In this document: one piece after another, positions 23,349 through 32,189 of the stretch
Layout: each line of letters starts with the position of its first letter
Numbering within the stretch: the stretch's first letter is position 1
Assembly (NCBI GenBank): GCA_031256975.1
Contig: JAIRPN010000008.1
Coordinates: 1-38,569 of the forward strand
DNA: 38,569 bases
Direction of reading: 5' to 3'
From: Verrucomicrobiales bacterium
GTDB taxonomy: Bacteria; Verrucomicrobiota; Verrucomicrobiia; Methylacidiphilales; JAAUTS01
Translations under genes and position numbers: made by a program
Notes under the pieces: generated by a model
Told to the model about the DNA's origin: nothing
The model's database searches: none
What the model saw: only the letters and a program-made list of their open reading frames with translations

Positions 23349-25058
23349 TTACACCTTCAATAAATGACGGCGCCTGATGGCGCTGACCGACAAAATCCCA
23401 AAGCCAAGCGCCAGCAACAGCCAAGTCGAGGGCTCCGGAATGGCGCTAATGCTCAAAGAACCGCCGCCAATAAAGATGCTGGTGCCCAGCGCAGTATTCA
23501 ATTGGCTCGCCGTGTAGCTTTGCCCGATGGTCAGCGAATCAATCAATGTGGAGTTAAAGAACAGGCTTTCTATATTCGTCGTGCCGACAAAATCCAAGTT
23601 AACCTGCGCCCCCGTCACCAGATACAAGCTCGACAAATCGTTAATCGAAGCCACATTACCCAAGCGCAGGATGCCACCATTCAACACCGAAACATCACCG
23701 CCCAGGCCCAAGGACTGCGCCACGGCCGCATTTAAGGTACCGGAGCTAACCGTTGTGTTGCCAGTGTAGGTATTCGCCGCATTCAGCAAGAGAGTGCCGC
23801 CGCCGGCCTTGGTAAAACCACCGGTACCGGACAAGACATTATTGAACGTCATGTTGCGCGCCGTGCCATCTTCCTGGCCGGCAACCAAGATAGTATTGCC
23901 GGTGAATTCAGTATTCAAACCTGCCGCCACCGTGAGTCCGCCGGCAGCTGATCTGATACCCAATGTGCCTGAACCGAGAACAACCTTCGCCGCCAGCGAG
24001 CCGTCGGTGTTTTGATTCGTGATAGTATTCACCCACAACGCGCCGTTGGTGAGCCGCAACGTGGCGGTGCTGCCGGCTGGGAATCCGGTAACGTTGTTGC
24101 TGAAATAAATGTTGCTGATGCGCGCCACGCCATTGTTGATGTTCAATTCCGCGTTCGTCGCGTAGCTCGCGTTCACGGCGTTCCCGAGAGTAACATTGTT
24201 GCCGTCAAACGCGCCGCCGTTGATGTTGATCGCGGCACTGCCACCGCCGACACCGCTGCCGTAGGAAATACGCGTGTTATTCTTTACATAGACCGTGCCG
24301 CTGCTGACAGTAAATACGGCATTCCCGGCAGCGCCGCCGATGTCAAAATTATTCATGATATTCAAGGTGCCGCCCGCCACCGTCGTCAAGGTGCTGCCGC
24401 TAGTGGAAGCGTTGCCGATTGACAGCGAGGATTGGGTCGTGACTACGCCGCCGGTAATCCGCACCTCGGTGTTAGTGGCATTGCTACCAAATGCCAAGTC
24501 GCCGGCCGGATTGGTCCATGAACCACCGCTGATGATGTAAAGACCGGCCGGACCGGAAAGATTGCCGTTGCCTTTCAAGTTGCCAAGAACACCGCCGCCA
24601 TTCAACGTCAGCGTGCCGTTGTTGTTCCAGTTCTTCGTGCTTGTGGGACCGCCGAGCACCGCGTTGATGACGACATTGGCGCCGTTGACAATTTGTAACG
24701 CATTGACACTCACGCCGTCGCCGCTGGCGGCACCGTTGATGGTGTAATTCTGGCGGATGGTCATGTCGCCGGTGATATTGGGCAGCAACGCGCCGTTGTT
24801 GTCAATCGTGATGACCCACGCGCCGTCCTTCACCACACCGCCGTTGTTTTCGCCGATGTAAACAAATTCGTTGAGGTTGTAGTTGCGGTTAACGCTGGTG
24901 CCGTCCAAGAACGACGTGCTGTCGGCTGTCCACGTGCCGTCACCATCTTGAATATTGGCAGCACCTGTGTCTGCATCCCAAGTGACCTGTGCCTGCACTC
25001 CAGCGATTATCCCGAACATCACAAATAATCCTGCCAACCATTTTCCCTTGTTTTTCAT
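23349..25058 (-). CDS. PEP-CTERM beta-strand-repeat protein, array copy 3
   Basis: A 569-residue exported protein. Signal peptide MKNKGKWLAGLFVMFG ... VQA-QV, then WDADTGAANIQDGDGTW, and a Gly/Asn/Thr-rich body of beta-strand repeats. A clear autotransporter-associated beta-strand unit (GGFTKAGGGTLLLNAANTYT) lies before the C-terminus. The end, IPEPSTWLLLALGFG then ILSVSAIRRRHLLKV, is a PEP-CTERM signal. It is the last of three tandem paralogues, 27 bases after the middle copy. Its sorting-signal DNA is almost identical to that of the middle copy while the bodies have diverged. GAGG 11 bases upstream supports the ATG. Ligand and function unknown. Confidence 0.88.
   Translation of the reverse strand: MKNKGKWLAGLFVMFGIIAGVQAQVTWDADTGAANIQDGDGTWTADSTSFLDGTSVNRNYNLNEFVYIGENNGGVVKDGAWVITIDNNGALLPNITGDMTIRQNYTINGAASGDGVSVNALQIVNGANVVINAVLGGPTSTKNWNNNGTLTLNGGGVLGNLKGNGNLSGPAGLYIISGGSWTNPAGDLAFGSNATNTEVRITGGVVTTQSSLSIGNASTSGSTLTTVAGGTLNIMNNFDIGGAAGNAVFTVSSGTVYVKNNTRISYGSGVGGGSAAININGGAFDGNNVTLGNAVNASYATNAELNINNGVARISNIYFSNNVTGFPAGSTATLRLTNGALWVNTITNQNTDGSLAAKVVLGSGTLGIRSAAGGLTVAAGLNTEFTGNTILVAGQEDGTARNMTFNNVLSGTGGFTKAGGGTLLLNAANTYTGNTTVSSGTLNAAVAQSLGLGGDVSVLNGGILRLGNVASINDLSSLYLVTGAQVNLDFVGTTNIESLFFNSTLIDSLTIGQSYTASQLNTALGTSIFIGGGSLSISAIPEPSTWLLLALGFGILSVSAIRRRHLLKV
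23365..23441 (-). repeat. 77-bp PEP-CTERM cassette, copy 1 of 3
   Basis: Encodes IPEPSTWLLLALGFGILSVS and the arginine tail. It matches 75 of 77 bases at 25117-25193 by hand alignment; the two differences are single bases. This identity is far above that of the flanking coding sequence. Confidence 0.85.
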
Positions 25059-25085
25059 AATCTCGCCTCACCTGACGTTTTAACT

Positions 25086-26918
25086 TCAATTCACCCTTAA
25101 ACATTTACCGGCCACGTGACGGCGCCTGATGGCGCTGACCGACAAAATCCCGAAGCCAAGCGCCAGCAACAGCCAAGTCGAGGGCTCGGGAATCATCACC
25201 GTCGCGGTCAGGAAACCGGTGCTCTTGTCAAAGCTATAGCTGTCCCCTGACAAGTCGGTATAAGACCAAACATTGCCGCTCAGCGACCACGCCGAACTGT
25301 CCGCCAGACTGAACACGCCCAGGAAGGAGCCGTAATTCGCCGTCCCGCTGACAATTTGCCAGGAACCGCTCTGCTGAATCGTGGACAGGTCAATCGTAAA
25401 CTTGCCGTTCAGGTTCAACGTCCCGCTGATAATGGAAATCTGGTTCAGCCCGCTGCCGTTGTAGGCGAAATTCAACACCCCCGTCGCCCCCAGCGTAAGG
25501 ACTCCGGCGCTAACCACGGTGTTGCCGGTGTAGGTATTGCTCCCGCTCAGCAACAAGGTGCCGCCACCGGTCTTTTCCAGGCCACCGCTGCCGGAAACCA
25601 CTCCGGTCAGGGTGATATTGTTGGCTGTCGTTCCCGCCTCATTGGCGGCCTTGAACTTGACATTGCCGCCGCTGCCGGTCAGGTTCAGCGCCATCGAGGA
25701 CGACCACGCCGCATTGGCACCCAAGGTGCCGCCGCCCAGATTGACCTTGATGTCCGGCATGTTATAACCGGCAGCCAGCTTGAAGCTGGGATCAATCTGG
25801 ATGCCACCGGCGGTGGTGAAATAGATTTCCCCGCCGGTCAAGTTGACCGACAAGTTACTGCCGGGCGCCCAAGTACCGACACCACTGTTGGCACCAAAGA
25901 CAATAGCCTTGGCAACGGTGACACCGCCGCTGACGTTGAATTGTGCTTGTATAGGAGTAATGCCATCACTGTTAGCCTGGCGCCCCAGCATGATACTGTT
26001 AGCGGTGGTTAAATCCAGCCGGCCGCCATTCATGTTGACAATCCCGCTACCCTGGTCGTTACCAATACGGAAGTCGTAGCCGCCGGCGACGCTGCTCAGG
26101 AAGGTACCGCTATTGATGGTGAAGACGGCATTCCCGGCGATGCAGGTTTGGTTGCCACCCGCGTTGAAGTGCTGGCCGTTGGCATCAAAGACCCCGCCGT
26201 TCAACACATACTCGGTCTTTGCGCTGATATTGGAGGATTGGAGAAAGAAGCCGTTGTTGGTGACACTCACGGTACCACTGCTCTGCACCACCTTGACATT
26301 GGTATTGCCATTGCCGACGTAGAAACCACCGGTGGAAGTATTCCACAACCCGCCGGTAATATTAATGATAGCCGTGCCGGTAATGGCGGTATTATTATTG
26401 CCGCGCAAGACTTGCAACACCCCGCCACCGGAAAGATTCAGGACGGAGTCGGCACTGACGCTCCAATTTTTCCTCGCCCCCGCGGAGGACAAGACGGCGG
26501 AGATAGTCACGGTCGAACTGTTGACCTCCAGGTCGCCGAACAGCAACCCATCCCCGGCAGCCTGGCCGGCCAGCGTGTAACTCTTGTTAAAAACCAGCTT
26601 ATTGCTGCCGCCGCCGGAGGTGGCATAATTGAGCAATGCACCGCCGTTGCTAATGGTCACCGTGTAACCGCCACTGCTGGTACCGAAGACAATGGTGTTG
26701 GCGTTGGCCGTGGCGGGGGATTCCGGCACATTGTCATCCGCGCTGCCATTCCAGAAATTGTTTCCATTCACCGTCCAGACACCATTGCCATCCTGTGCGC
26801 CGTTAGTGCTTGAATCGGCATCCCAAGTATAAGTGGCGGCATGCAAAGGCAAATTTGCCACGCCAAGCAAGCATCCCGTCGCCGCCAAGACAACAATCCA
26901 TTTCCCTTTGTTTTTCAT
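25086..26918 (-). CDS. PEP-CTERM beta-strand-repeat protein, array copy 2
   Basis: A 610-residue exported protein. The ATG at 26918 begins MKNKGKWIVVLAATGCL, sharing MKNKGKW with the downstream copy; an upstream GTG (26939) is in frame but adds only a short polar leader. After the signal peptide (LPLHA-AT) comes TYTWDADSSTNGAQDGNGVW, then Gly/Asn-rich repeat strands and a beta-strand unit GGLEKTGGGTLLLSGSNTYT. The tail IPEPSTWLLLALGFG, ILSVSAIRRRH and an extra AGKCLRVN completes a PEP-CTERM signal with an unusually long basic end. Middle gene of the tandem array, 27 bases before copy 3 and 67 bases after copy 1. Function unknown. Confidence 0.88.
   Translation of the reverse strand: MKNKGKWIVVLAATGCLLGVANLPLHAATYTWDADSSTNGAQDGNGVWTVNGNNFWNGSADDNVPESPATANANTIVFGTSSGGYTVTISNGGALLNYATSGGGSNKLVFNKSYTLAGQAAGDGLLFGDLEVNSSTVTISAVLSSAGARKNWSVSADSVLNLSGGGVLQVLRGNNNTAITGTAIINITGGLWNTSTGGFYVGNGNTNVKVVQSSGTVSVTNNGFFLQSSNISAKTEYVLNGGVFDANGQHFNAGGNQTCIAGNAVFTINSGTFLSSVAGGYDFRIGNDQGSGIVNMNGGRLDLTTANSIMLGRQANSDGITPIQAQFNVSGGVTVAKAIVFGANSGVGTWAPGSNLSVNLTGGEIYFTTAGGIQIDPSFKLAAGYNMPDIKVNLGGGTLGANAAWSSSMALNLTGSGGNVKFKAANEAGTTANNITLTGVVSGSGGLEKTGGGTLLLSGSNTYTGNTVVSAGVLTLGATGVLNFAYNGSGLNQISIISGTLNLNGKFTIDLSTIQQSGSWQIVSGTANYGSFLGVFSLADSSAWSLSGNVWSYTDLSGDSYSFDKSTGFLTATVMIPEPSTWLLLALGFGILSVSAIRRRHVAGKCLRVN
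25117..25193 (-). repeat. 77-bp PEP-CTERM cassette, copy 2 of 3
   Basis: Differs from the copy at 23365-23441 at two of 77 bases. Same reading frame and same length. It is followed in the gene by a different C-terminal end (AGKCLRVN instead of LLKV). Confidence 0.85.
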
Positions 26919-26985
26919 AATCCAATTCCAGTCAAACACACATGCCCGGTTTGCTCCTTATTTATCCCCGCTCCACTAAAAACCA

Positions 26986-28881
26986 TTATACCTTCAATAA
27001 ATGACGGCGCTTGAGCGCGTTGACCGCAAAAATTCCAAAGCCAACCGCCAGCAACAGCCAAGTCGAGGGTTCAGGAATGGCGGTCACAATGCCCTGTGTC
27101 GCGTCAAACTGGTAGTTGCCATTGGTCCACAAACCGCCACCTTCCGAGCTCCAGCCGCTAACTGTGACTCCTGACAGGAGCGCCGCCTCATCCACGCCAT
27201 ACAAGGTCCATGAACCGCTCGTCGCCGCGTTGGTGGTATCAATGGAAATATTGGTCAAGCTGAGTGTGCCACCGTTCAAGTCCAGCACACCATTGCCGGT
27301 GCCATTCAATACAAAATCCAAGGTGCCGACTGTCAGCGCCCCGCCCGTTCCTATTTGCAAAGTCCCCGCCGAAATCAACACTGTGCCGGTCAGGTTGGAA
27401 ACTCCGCTAAGCAACAAGGTTCCGCCCCCGGTTTTGGTGAATCCGCTACCTGTCACAGAACCGCTCAAGGTGATCTGATGGGAGACACCATTCGTGTCCG
27501 CCGCCTTGATCTCCACACCGTTCGCAGTCATATTCAAGGACGAAGACCAGTCCTCATAGGCACCCAAAGTACCTGATGCCAACGTGATAAAATACTTCGC
27601 CGTGCCAGTGCCTTTATTGGTGATGCCACCGCTGCCAACGTAGAGGGAGCCTCCGTTCAGATTCAAACTGCCGGTGCCGGTAGTGGCCGAACCGCTATTG
27701 TCATTGGCGGCACCACTGAACTGGATTTCCTTGATAGTCGCCACACCGCCGTTGATGTTCACCGTTCCCTTGGAACCGTTGTCATGCGCGATGGCCAGGC
27801 GGGTGGCGGAAACATTGAAGGTACCCGAGTTCAAATTCAATATGCCGGTGCCAGCACCACGACCGATAAAGACGGGCAGGACACTGCTGCTGGCAATATT
27901 CAGCGTGCCGCCATCAATGTCCATCCGTCCGACATTGTTGGTAGCGTTGCGCCCTATGCTCAATTGCCCCGAACCGCCGGTAATGTTCAGGGACGACCCG
28001 TTACCGATGTTGACGTAGCCCGTTCCGGCCTGGGCAAGCTGCATTCCGCCGCCATAGGTCAGTGAGGCATTCTGCAACCATAATCCGCCGGTACCGTCAT
28101 TCGCATTGCCAATGTTGAACGTGCCGTTACCCAGCGTGGTGGTGCCCCCGACCACCACCTTGGCTGTCAAGGCGTTGCTAGCGTCAATACCCTTGAAATC
28201 GCCGGCCATAATTCCCCCACCATTGTTCAAGGTCAGTGTCACGCCTCCGGCCAAGATAACGTTGCCCGCGCCATTGGTGTTCGCAGCATTGACGACCGTG
28301 TTGAATACCACACTGCTGTTCACCTTGAAATAACCGTTGCCGTTGGAACCCAAGGTAATGGTACCGCCGCTGAAAGTGTAATTACCGCTACCCGCCGCAT
28401 TGATGGTAAGACTGGCCACATACTGGTTCCCCGTCACATTGATGATGCCAGCCGCACCATTACCGCTGCCAACGATAACATCCCCAGCACTGAAGGTGTA
28501 TCCTTGACCGCTATTGGAAGCTGCAGTCAACGCCGCACTGATGGTAACATTATTTCCGTCAATAGCCACCACTGTTGCTCCGAAAGGCACTCCTGTGCCG
28601 ACAATGGACTGCCCTACCTTGATGGCACTGGTATTGGCAAAAGTCAATACCGTGCCACTTATTGCAACGGCACTGTTGGTATTAAGCAGTGTCCCGGACT
28701 GGTAGTAAATATCACTGCCGCCACTGGCCCAGGACGTATTGGTAACAGTATTATCCCAAGTGCCACCCCCGTCACTGCCGGTACCGTTACCCGACGGATC
28801 CCATGTCAGCGTGCTGGCAATCAATTGCCCGGTAAAAGCGCAGTAACCGACCATCGCTAAAAATGCAATTTTCCTTTTCAT
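26986..28881 (-). CDS. PEP-CTERM beta-strand-repeat protein, array copy 1
   Basis: A 631-residue exported protein, the first of the tandem array. The ATG at 28881 is chosen because GAAGGA lies 7 bases upstream; in-frame ATG 28887 and TTG 28896 are alternatives. Signal peptide MKRKIAFLAMVGYCAF ... LIA-ST, then LTWDPSGNGTGSDGGGTWDN, the typical opening of this repeat family. Repeat strands fill the middle, including SGFTKTGGGTLLLSGVSNLT near residue 500. Tail IPEPSTWLLLAVGFG, FAVNALKRRHLLKV is a PEP-CTERM signal. A perfect LacI-type palindrome lies 25 bases upstream, which suggests carbohydrate-dependent control of the whole array. Function unknown. Confidence 0.88.
   Translation of the reverse strand: MKRKIAFLAMVGYCAFTGQLIASTLTWDPSGNGTGSDGGGTWDNTVTNTSWASGGSDIYYQSGTLLNTNSAVAISGTVLTFANTSAIKVGQSIVGTGVPFGATVVAIDGNNVTISAALTAASNSGQGYTFSAGDVIVGSGNGAAGIINVTGNQYVASLTINAAGSGNYTFSGGTITLGSNGNGYFKVNSSVVFNTVVNAANTNGAGNVILAGGVTLTLNNGGGIMAGDFKGIDASNALTAKVVVGGTTTLGNGTFNIGNANDGTGGLWLQNASLTYGGGMQLAQAGTGYVNIGNGSSLNITGGSGQLSIGRNATNNVGRMDIDGGTLNIASSSVLPVFIGRGAGTGILNLNSGTFNVSATRLAIAHDNGSKGTVNINGGVATIKEIQFSGAANDNSGSATTGTGSLNLNGGSLYVGSGGITNKGTGTAKYFITLASGTLGAYEDWSSSLNMTANGVEIKAADTNGVSHQITLSGSVTGSGFTKTGGGTLLLSGVSNLTGTVLISAGTLQIGTGGALTVGTLDFVLNGTGNGVLDLNGGTLSLTNISIDTTNAATSGSWTLYGVDEAALLSGVTVSGWSSEGGGLWTNGNYQFDATQGIVTAIPEPSTWLLLAVGFGIFAVNALKRRHLLKV
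27002..27078 (-). repeat. 77-bp PEP-CTERM cassette, copy 3 of 3 (diverged)
   Basis: Same length and frame as the copies at 23365 and 25117, but with about a dozen differences concentrated in the stretch for the arginine tail. The segment for PEPSTWLLLA is nearly unchanged among all three. Confidence 0.8.
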
Positions 28882-28905
28882 GATCATATCCTTCAATTAT
28901 GTGAT

Positions 28906-28915
28906 TAAACGTTTA
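28906..28915. promoter_or_regulatory. LacI-type operator candidate before the PEP-CTERM array
   Basis: TAAACGTTTA is a perfect 10-bp palindrome with the central CG typical of LacI-family operators. It lies 25 bases upstream of the first array gene. Related boxes precede the GH2, LacI and sugar-porter genes of this window. Confidence 0.55.
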
Positions 28916-29238
28916 CTAATATGATTCTAGTATTAGCTACAAATTACCCATGACAAGCCTTTTAAATGACGTATTTTAATCATATAATTAACCCCTTTCT
29001 TCAAAAAATCAGACATAAAACGATCCATCAATGTTGGCAGATTCTATTCAACCAAAACCGATTTGCGCATAAGATTCCTCAAATCAGAGTCTTTCCGATT
29101 CTAAAAGGTTCATTAAAGATTCATTTGGTAAAGAAACGGACTGTTTTAAGAAAATAACGATGTCATTTAACGGTTAAGTCGTCTCACATCATGGCAATGT
29201 GATATCACATGATGACCATATGGCATCGAATCTTCGAA

Positions 29239-29299
29239 AAAAAACCTTTTCAGGAATATTCAATACCCAATGGAATGGTTACTACCAAATACCTGAAAA
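29239..29299 (-). terminator. Terminator of the GH3 gene
   Basis: TTTTCAGG (29247-29254) and CCTGAAAA (29292-29299) form an 8-bp stem with a long 37-base loop. On the minus strand the hairpin is followed by GG and then eight T. It lies 36 bases past the GH3 stop. Confidence 0.6.
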
Positions 29300-29334
29300 C
29301 TCTGACACGGCCACTAGGCGTATCTTCATCGACT

Positions 29335-32022
29335 TTACTTGCCGATGCCCACGATGAGCTTTTGTGGTAAATCGGCGGATGAGGAACCAACCGCAAATTC
29401 ATAGTCGCCAGCTTCCACTTTGTAACCCTTGACATCAGTGTCCCAATAACGCAACTGCCCGGCGGGGACGCTAATGGCGAGCTGTTTGCTCTCGCCCGCT
29501 TTCAGGCTGACACGCTGGAAGGCCATCAACTCCTGCAAGGCACGGAATTTCTTACCTTGCAACGCACGGACATAAACTTGCACAATTTCATCGCCGTCAC
29601 GTCCGCCGGTGTTCCTGACTTGGACTGTCAGTTTGACTTCGCCATTGGCGGCAACCTGTTTGCTTTCGGCAGACAAATTCTGGAACTCGAACTTGGTGTA
29701 ACTCAAACCGTAACCGAAGGGAAACAGTGCCTTGCCCGTGAAGTAGCGGTAGGTGCGGTTGTCCATGCTGTAATTCTCAAAGTCGGGCAGATCCTTGGTG
29801 GATGCATAGAACGTAACCGGCAGCTTGCCTGACGGATTCACCTTGCCGGACAATACTTCTGCCACCGCCGTGCCGCCTTCCTGGCCCGAATACCAGGCCT
29901 GCACGATCGCCGGGATATTCCCCGCCTCCCACGGCATCGCAATCGCCGAGCCGGTGCAATTGATGAATATAAGCGACTTGTTAGCCTGCAACAAGTCCTT
30001 CAACATCTGCTCCTGCACTTCCGGCAGCTCGATGGTCACACGGTCGCCGCCCGCAAAGCCGACATATTGCGTGCGCATCTCCTCGCCTTCCAGTCCAGGC
30101 GACAATCCTCCTACGTAAATCACCAGATCCGCCGCCTTCGCCGCCTCGATGGCCTTGTTGTATTCCGCCTCGTTCGCCTTTTCGTCCGGCTTGACCGCCA
30201 AGGGGCAACCCTTGACATAGGTCACCTCGGCATCGGCAAATTCCTTCTTGATTCCCGCCAGGATGGTCACCGGCGCCACCGCCTCGCCGTGATAATTGCC
30301 ATACAGCACATCCTTGCTGTCAGCATTGGCACCGATCACGACGATCTTCCTGGCCTTGCCCGCCGTTAGCGGCAGCAGACCGTTATTCCTCAGCAACACG
30401 ATGGATTCCCTCGCCGCCTTTAGCGCCAGCGCATCATGCCCGGGGGTGTTCAATTCAGTTGCCGGAATCTTGGCATACGCATAGGTTGGCGGATCGAACA
30501 TGCCCAACTTGAAGCGCGCCTCCAGCACCCGCTTCAGCGAGACATCAATCTCCTGCTCGGTGATCAACCCGTCGAACACCGCCTGCGTCAAGGCGCGGTA
30601 AGTCCCGCCACAATTCAAGTCATTGCCCGCCTTGATCGCCGTCGCCGAGGACTCGGCGGGATTCTTGGTGAAATGATGGCCCGCGTGGATGTCGTTGATG
30701 CCACCGCAGTCCGACACCACCAGCCCCTTGTAGCCCCAGTTACCCCGCAACAGGTCGGTCAGCAGCCATTTGTCCGCGGGAGCAGGGACACCGTTCAACG
30801 CGTTGTAGGCGCTCATCACCTGTCCCGGTTGCGATTCCCTCACCACCATCTCGAACTGCGGCAGGTAGGTCTCATACAAATCCCGTTCCGGCGGACGCGC
30901 ATCGAAACTATGCCGCAGTGATTCCGGACCGCTGTGCACCGCGAAATGCTTGGCGCAGGCCATCGCCTTCAGGTAACGCGGATCGTCACCCTGCAAGCCC
31001 TTCACAAACGCCACGCCCAGGCGACCGGTCAGGAACGGGTCCTCGCCGTAAGTCTCCTGCCCGCGACCCCAGCGGGGATCACGGAAAATATTGATGTTCG
31101 GCGTCCAGTAGGTCAGACCGTCGTATTGCTTGGTGTCCTGGAACTGGTTGATGGTCACGTTCGCCTTGGCGCGTCCCTCGGTGGCGATGGTGTCACCGAT
31201 TTCATGCATCAACGGCTCATCCCACATCGCCGCCAGACCGATGGCCTGCGGAAACACGGTCGCATAGCCCGCCCGCGCCACACCGTGCAGACATTCGTTC
31301 CAGTAATCATAGGCCGGAACCTTCAACCGCTCGATTGCCGGCGCGGCATTCATCAACTGGTTGACCTTTTCATTCAGCGACATGCGGCTCGCCAGGTCAT
31401 CAATCCTCGCGTTTAGCGGCTGGCTGGGATCCAAATAAATTGCTGGCGTCTTGATGTCGGGGACCTTCATCGAGCGAACATCCGCCTGCGACAGCAAATC
31501 CACCGCACAAACGCAAGCCACCACATTGCCCGCCGCATCCTTCACCTTGATCGCGTTGAACTTGGCCTTCTCGCGCGTGGAGCTAAACGTGAGCTTGAAC
31601 GGCCCGTTGATCGCGTCCGCCGCGTGATGCACCTTGCCGCTAACCACCAACTCCCTGCCGAAGCCGACCTGCGCGAAAATGTCCAGCTTCTCCGCAATCT
31701 TCCTGCCCTCGGCCTCGATGTTCATGATCCGGTTACCGACACTCTTAACATGCGCCTCGACCAGATAAACCTCCACCGTGTAATCGCCTTCCGGCAAACC
31801 CTCAACCCCCGCCACGAACAGATTGCCGTACACTTCCTCAATATACATTTTCTTGTCCGTCGCGCCTTCCACCTGCACTTCCTTGGGTGTCTTGAAATGC
31901 TTGATTTCCCCCTCGACGAAGAAACCCTTGCCGCATAGTCCGGGAGATTCCTCCCTGACACTCTGCGCGCCGGCATTCATGATCAAAAAAACAAACAACA
32001 AGAGGCTAACGATGGTTTTCAT
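29335..32022 (-). CDS. Secreted GH3 beta-xylosidase-like glycosidase
   Basis: An 895-residue exported hydrolase. Signal peptide from the preferred ATG at 32022 (MKTIVSLLLFVFLIMNAGA-QS); an earlier in-frame ATG at 32055 is possible. Residues about 30-165 are an extra malectin-like beta-sandwich (GDYTVEVYLVEAHVKSVGNR). The GH3 barrel follows, with YDYWNECLHGVARAG, YWTPNINIFRDPRWGRGQET, AKHFAVHSGPE and nucleophile D438 in VVSDCGGIND. Next come the GH3 C-terminal domain (PGLEGEEM) and a fibronectin-III-like domain. The SDC rather than SDW at the nucleophile and ECLHGVA near the start of the barrel are typical of GH3 beta-xylosidase/arabinofuranosidase. It is preceded by the sugar-porter gene on the same strand, but a strong terminator stands between them. 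Confidence 0.92.
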   Translation of the reverse strand: MKTIVSLLLFVFLIMNAGAQSVREESPGLCGKGFFVEGEIKHFKTPKEVQVEGATDKKMYIEEVYGNLFVAGVEGLPEGDYTVEVYLVEAHVKSVGNRIMNIEAEGRKIAEKLDIFAQVGFGRELVVSGKVHHAADAINGPFKLTFSSTREKAKFNAIKVKDAAGNVVACVCAVDLLSQADVRSMKVPDIKTPAIYLDPSQPLNARIDDLASRMSLNEKVNQLMNAAPAIERLKVPAYDYWNECLHGVARAGYATVFPQAIGLAAMWDEPLMHEIGDTIATEGRAKANVTINQFQDTKQYDGLTYWTPNINIFRDPRWGRGQETYGEDPFLTGRLGVAFVKGLQGDDPRYLKAMACAKHFAVHSGPESLRHSFDARPPERDLYETYLPQFEMVVRESQPGQVMSAYNALNGVPAPADKWLLTDLLRGNWGYKGLVVSDCGGINDIHAGHHFTKNPAESSATAIKAGNDLNCGGTYRALTQAVFDGLITEQEIDVSLKRVLEARFKLGMFDPPTYAYAKIPATELNTPGHDALALKAARESIVLLRNNGLLPLTAGKARKIVVIGANADSKDVLYGNYHGEAVAPVTILAGIKKEFADAEVTYVKGCPLAVKPDEKANEAEYNKAIEAAKAADLVIYVGGLSPGLEGEEMRTQYVGFAGGDRVTIELPEVQEQMLKDLLQANKSLIFINCTGSAIAMPWEAGNIPAIVQAWYSGQEGGTAVAEVLSGKVNPSGKLPVTFYASTKDLPDFENYSMDNRTYRYFTGKALFPFGYGLSYTKFEFQNLSAESKQVAANGEVKLTVQVRNTGGRDGDEIVQVYVRALQGKKFRALQELMAFQRVSLKAGESKQLAISVPAGQLRYWDTDVKGYKVEAGDYEFAVGSSSADLPQKLIVGIGK

Positions 32023-32130
32023 GGAAATAAGGCAAAATGAAATTCTCCGGCTCATACCCAAACTTTGGCTAATTTGATTCTGTCTGTCGTGCTAAAATTA
32101 CCATTGGTAAAAAATGCACAGCCTGCGTTG

Positions 32131-32170
32131 AAATAAAATACGCGCCACCATCAGGCGGCGCGTATTTCTG
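32131..32170 (-). terminator. Terminator of the sugar-porter gene
   Basis: AAATACGCGCC (32136-32146) and GGCGCGTATTT (32157-32167) are perfect 11-base arms with a 10-base loop. On the minus strand a T-rich tail (TATTTTATTTC) follows. It lies 23 bases past the stop codon. Confidence 0.85.
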
Positions 32171-32189
32171 AACCATAACAACCAAGTCT

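Larger units (their letters stand above)
28882..29334. other. 453-base non-coding gap before the PEP-CTERM array
   Basis: AT-rich interval between the array start and the end of the GH3 gene. It carries the LacI-type box (28906-28915), a perfect 14-bp palindrome ATGTGATATCACAT (29197-29210) and the GH3 terminator (29239-29299). A 63-codon open frame at 28966-29157 on the plus strand has no ribosome-binding site or recognisable motif and is not called. Confidence 0.6.

Noticed and set aside
25356..26813. Plus-strand open frames opposite the PEP-CTERM array
   Set aside because: Shadow frames of Gly/Asn/Thr-rich repeat coding DNA, with no motif and no upstream signals.
28966..29157. 63-codon plus-strand open frame in the intergenic gap
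   Set aside because: No ribosome-binding site, no recognisable motif, AT-rich composition unlike the genes here.
29197..29210. CRP/FNR-type binding site
   Set aside because: The half-sites TGTGA and TCACA are separated by only two bases, not the six required for a CRP site.
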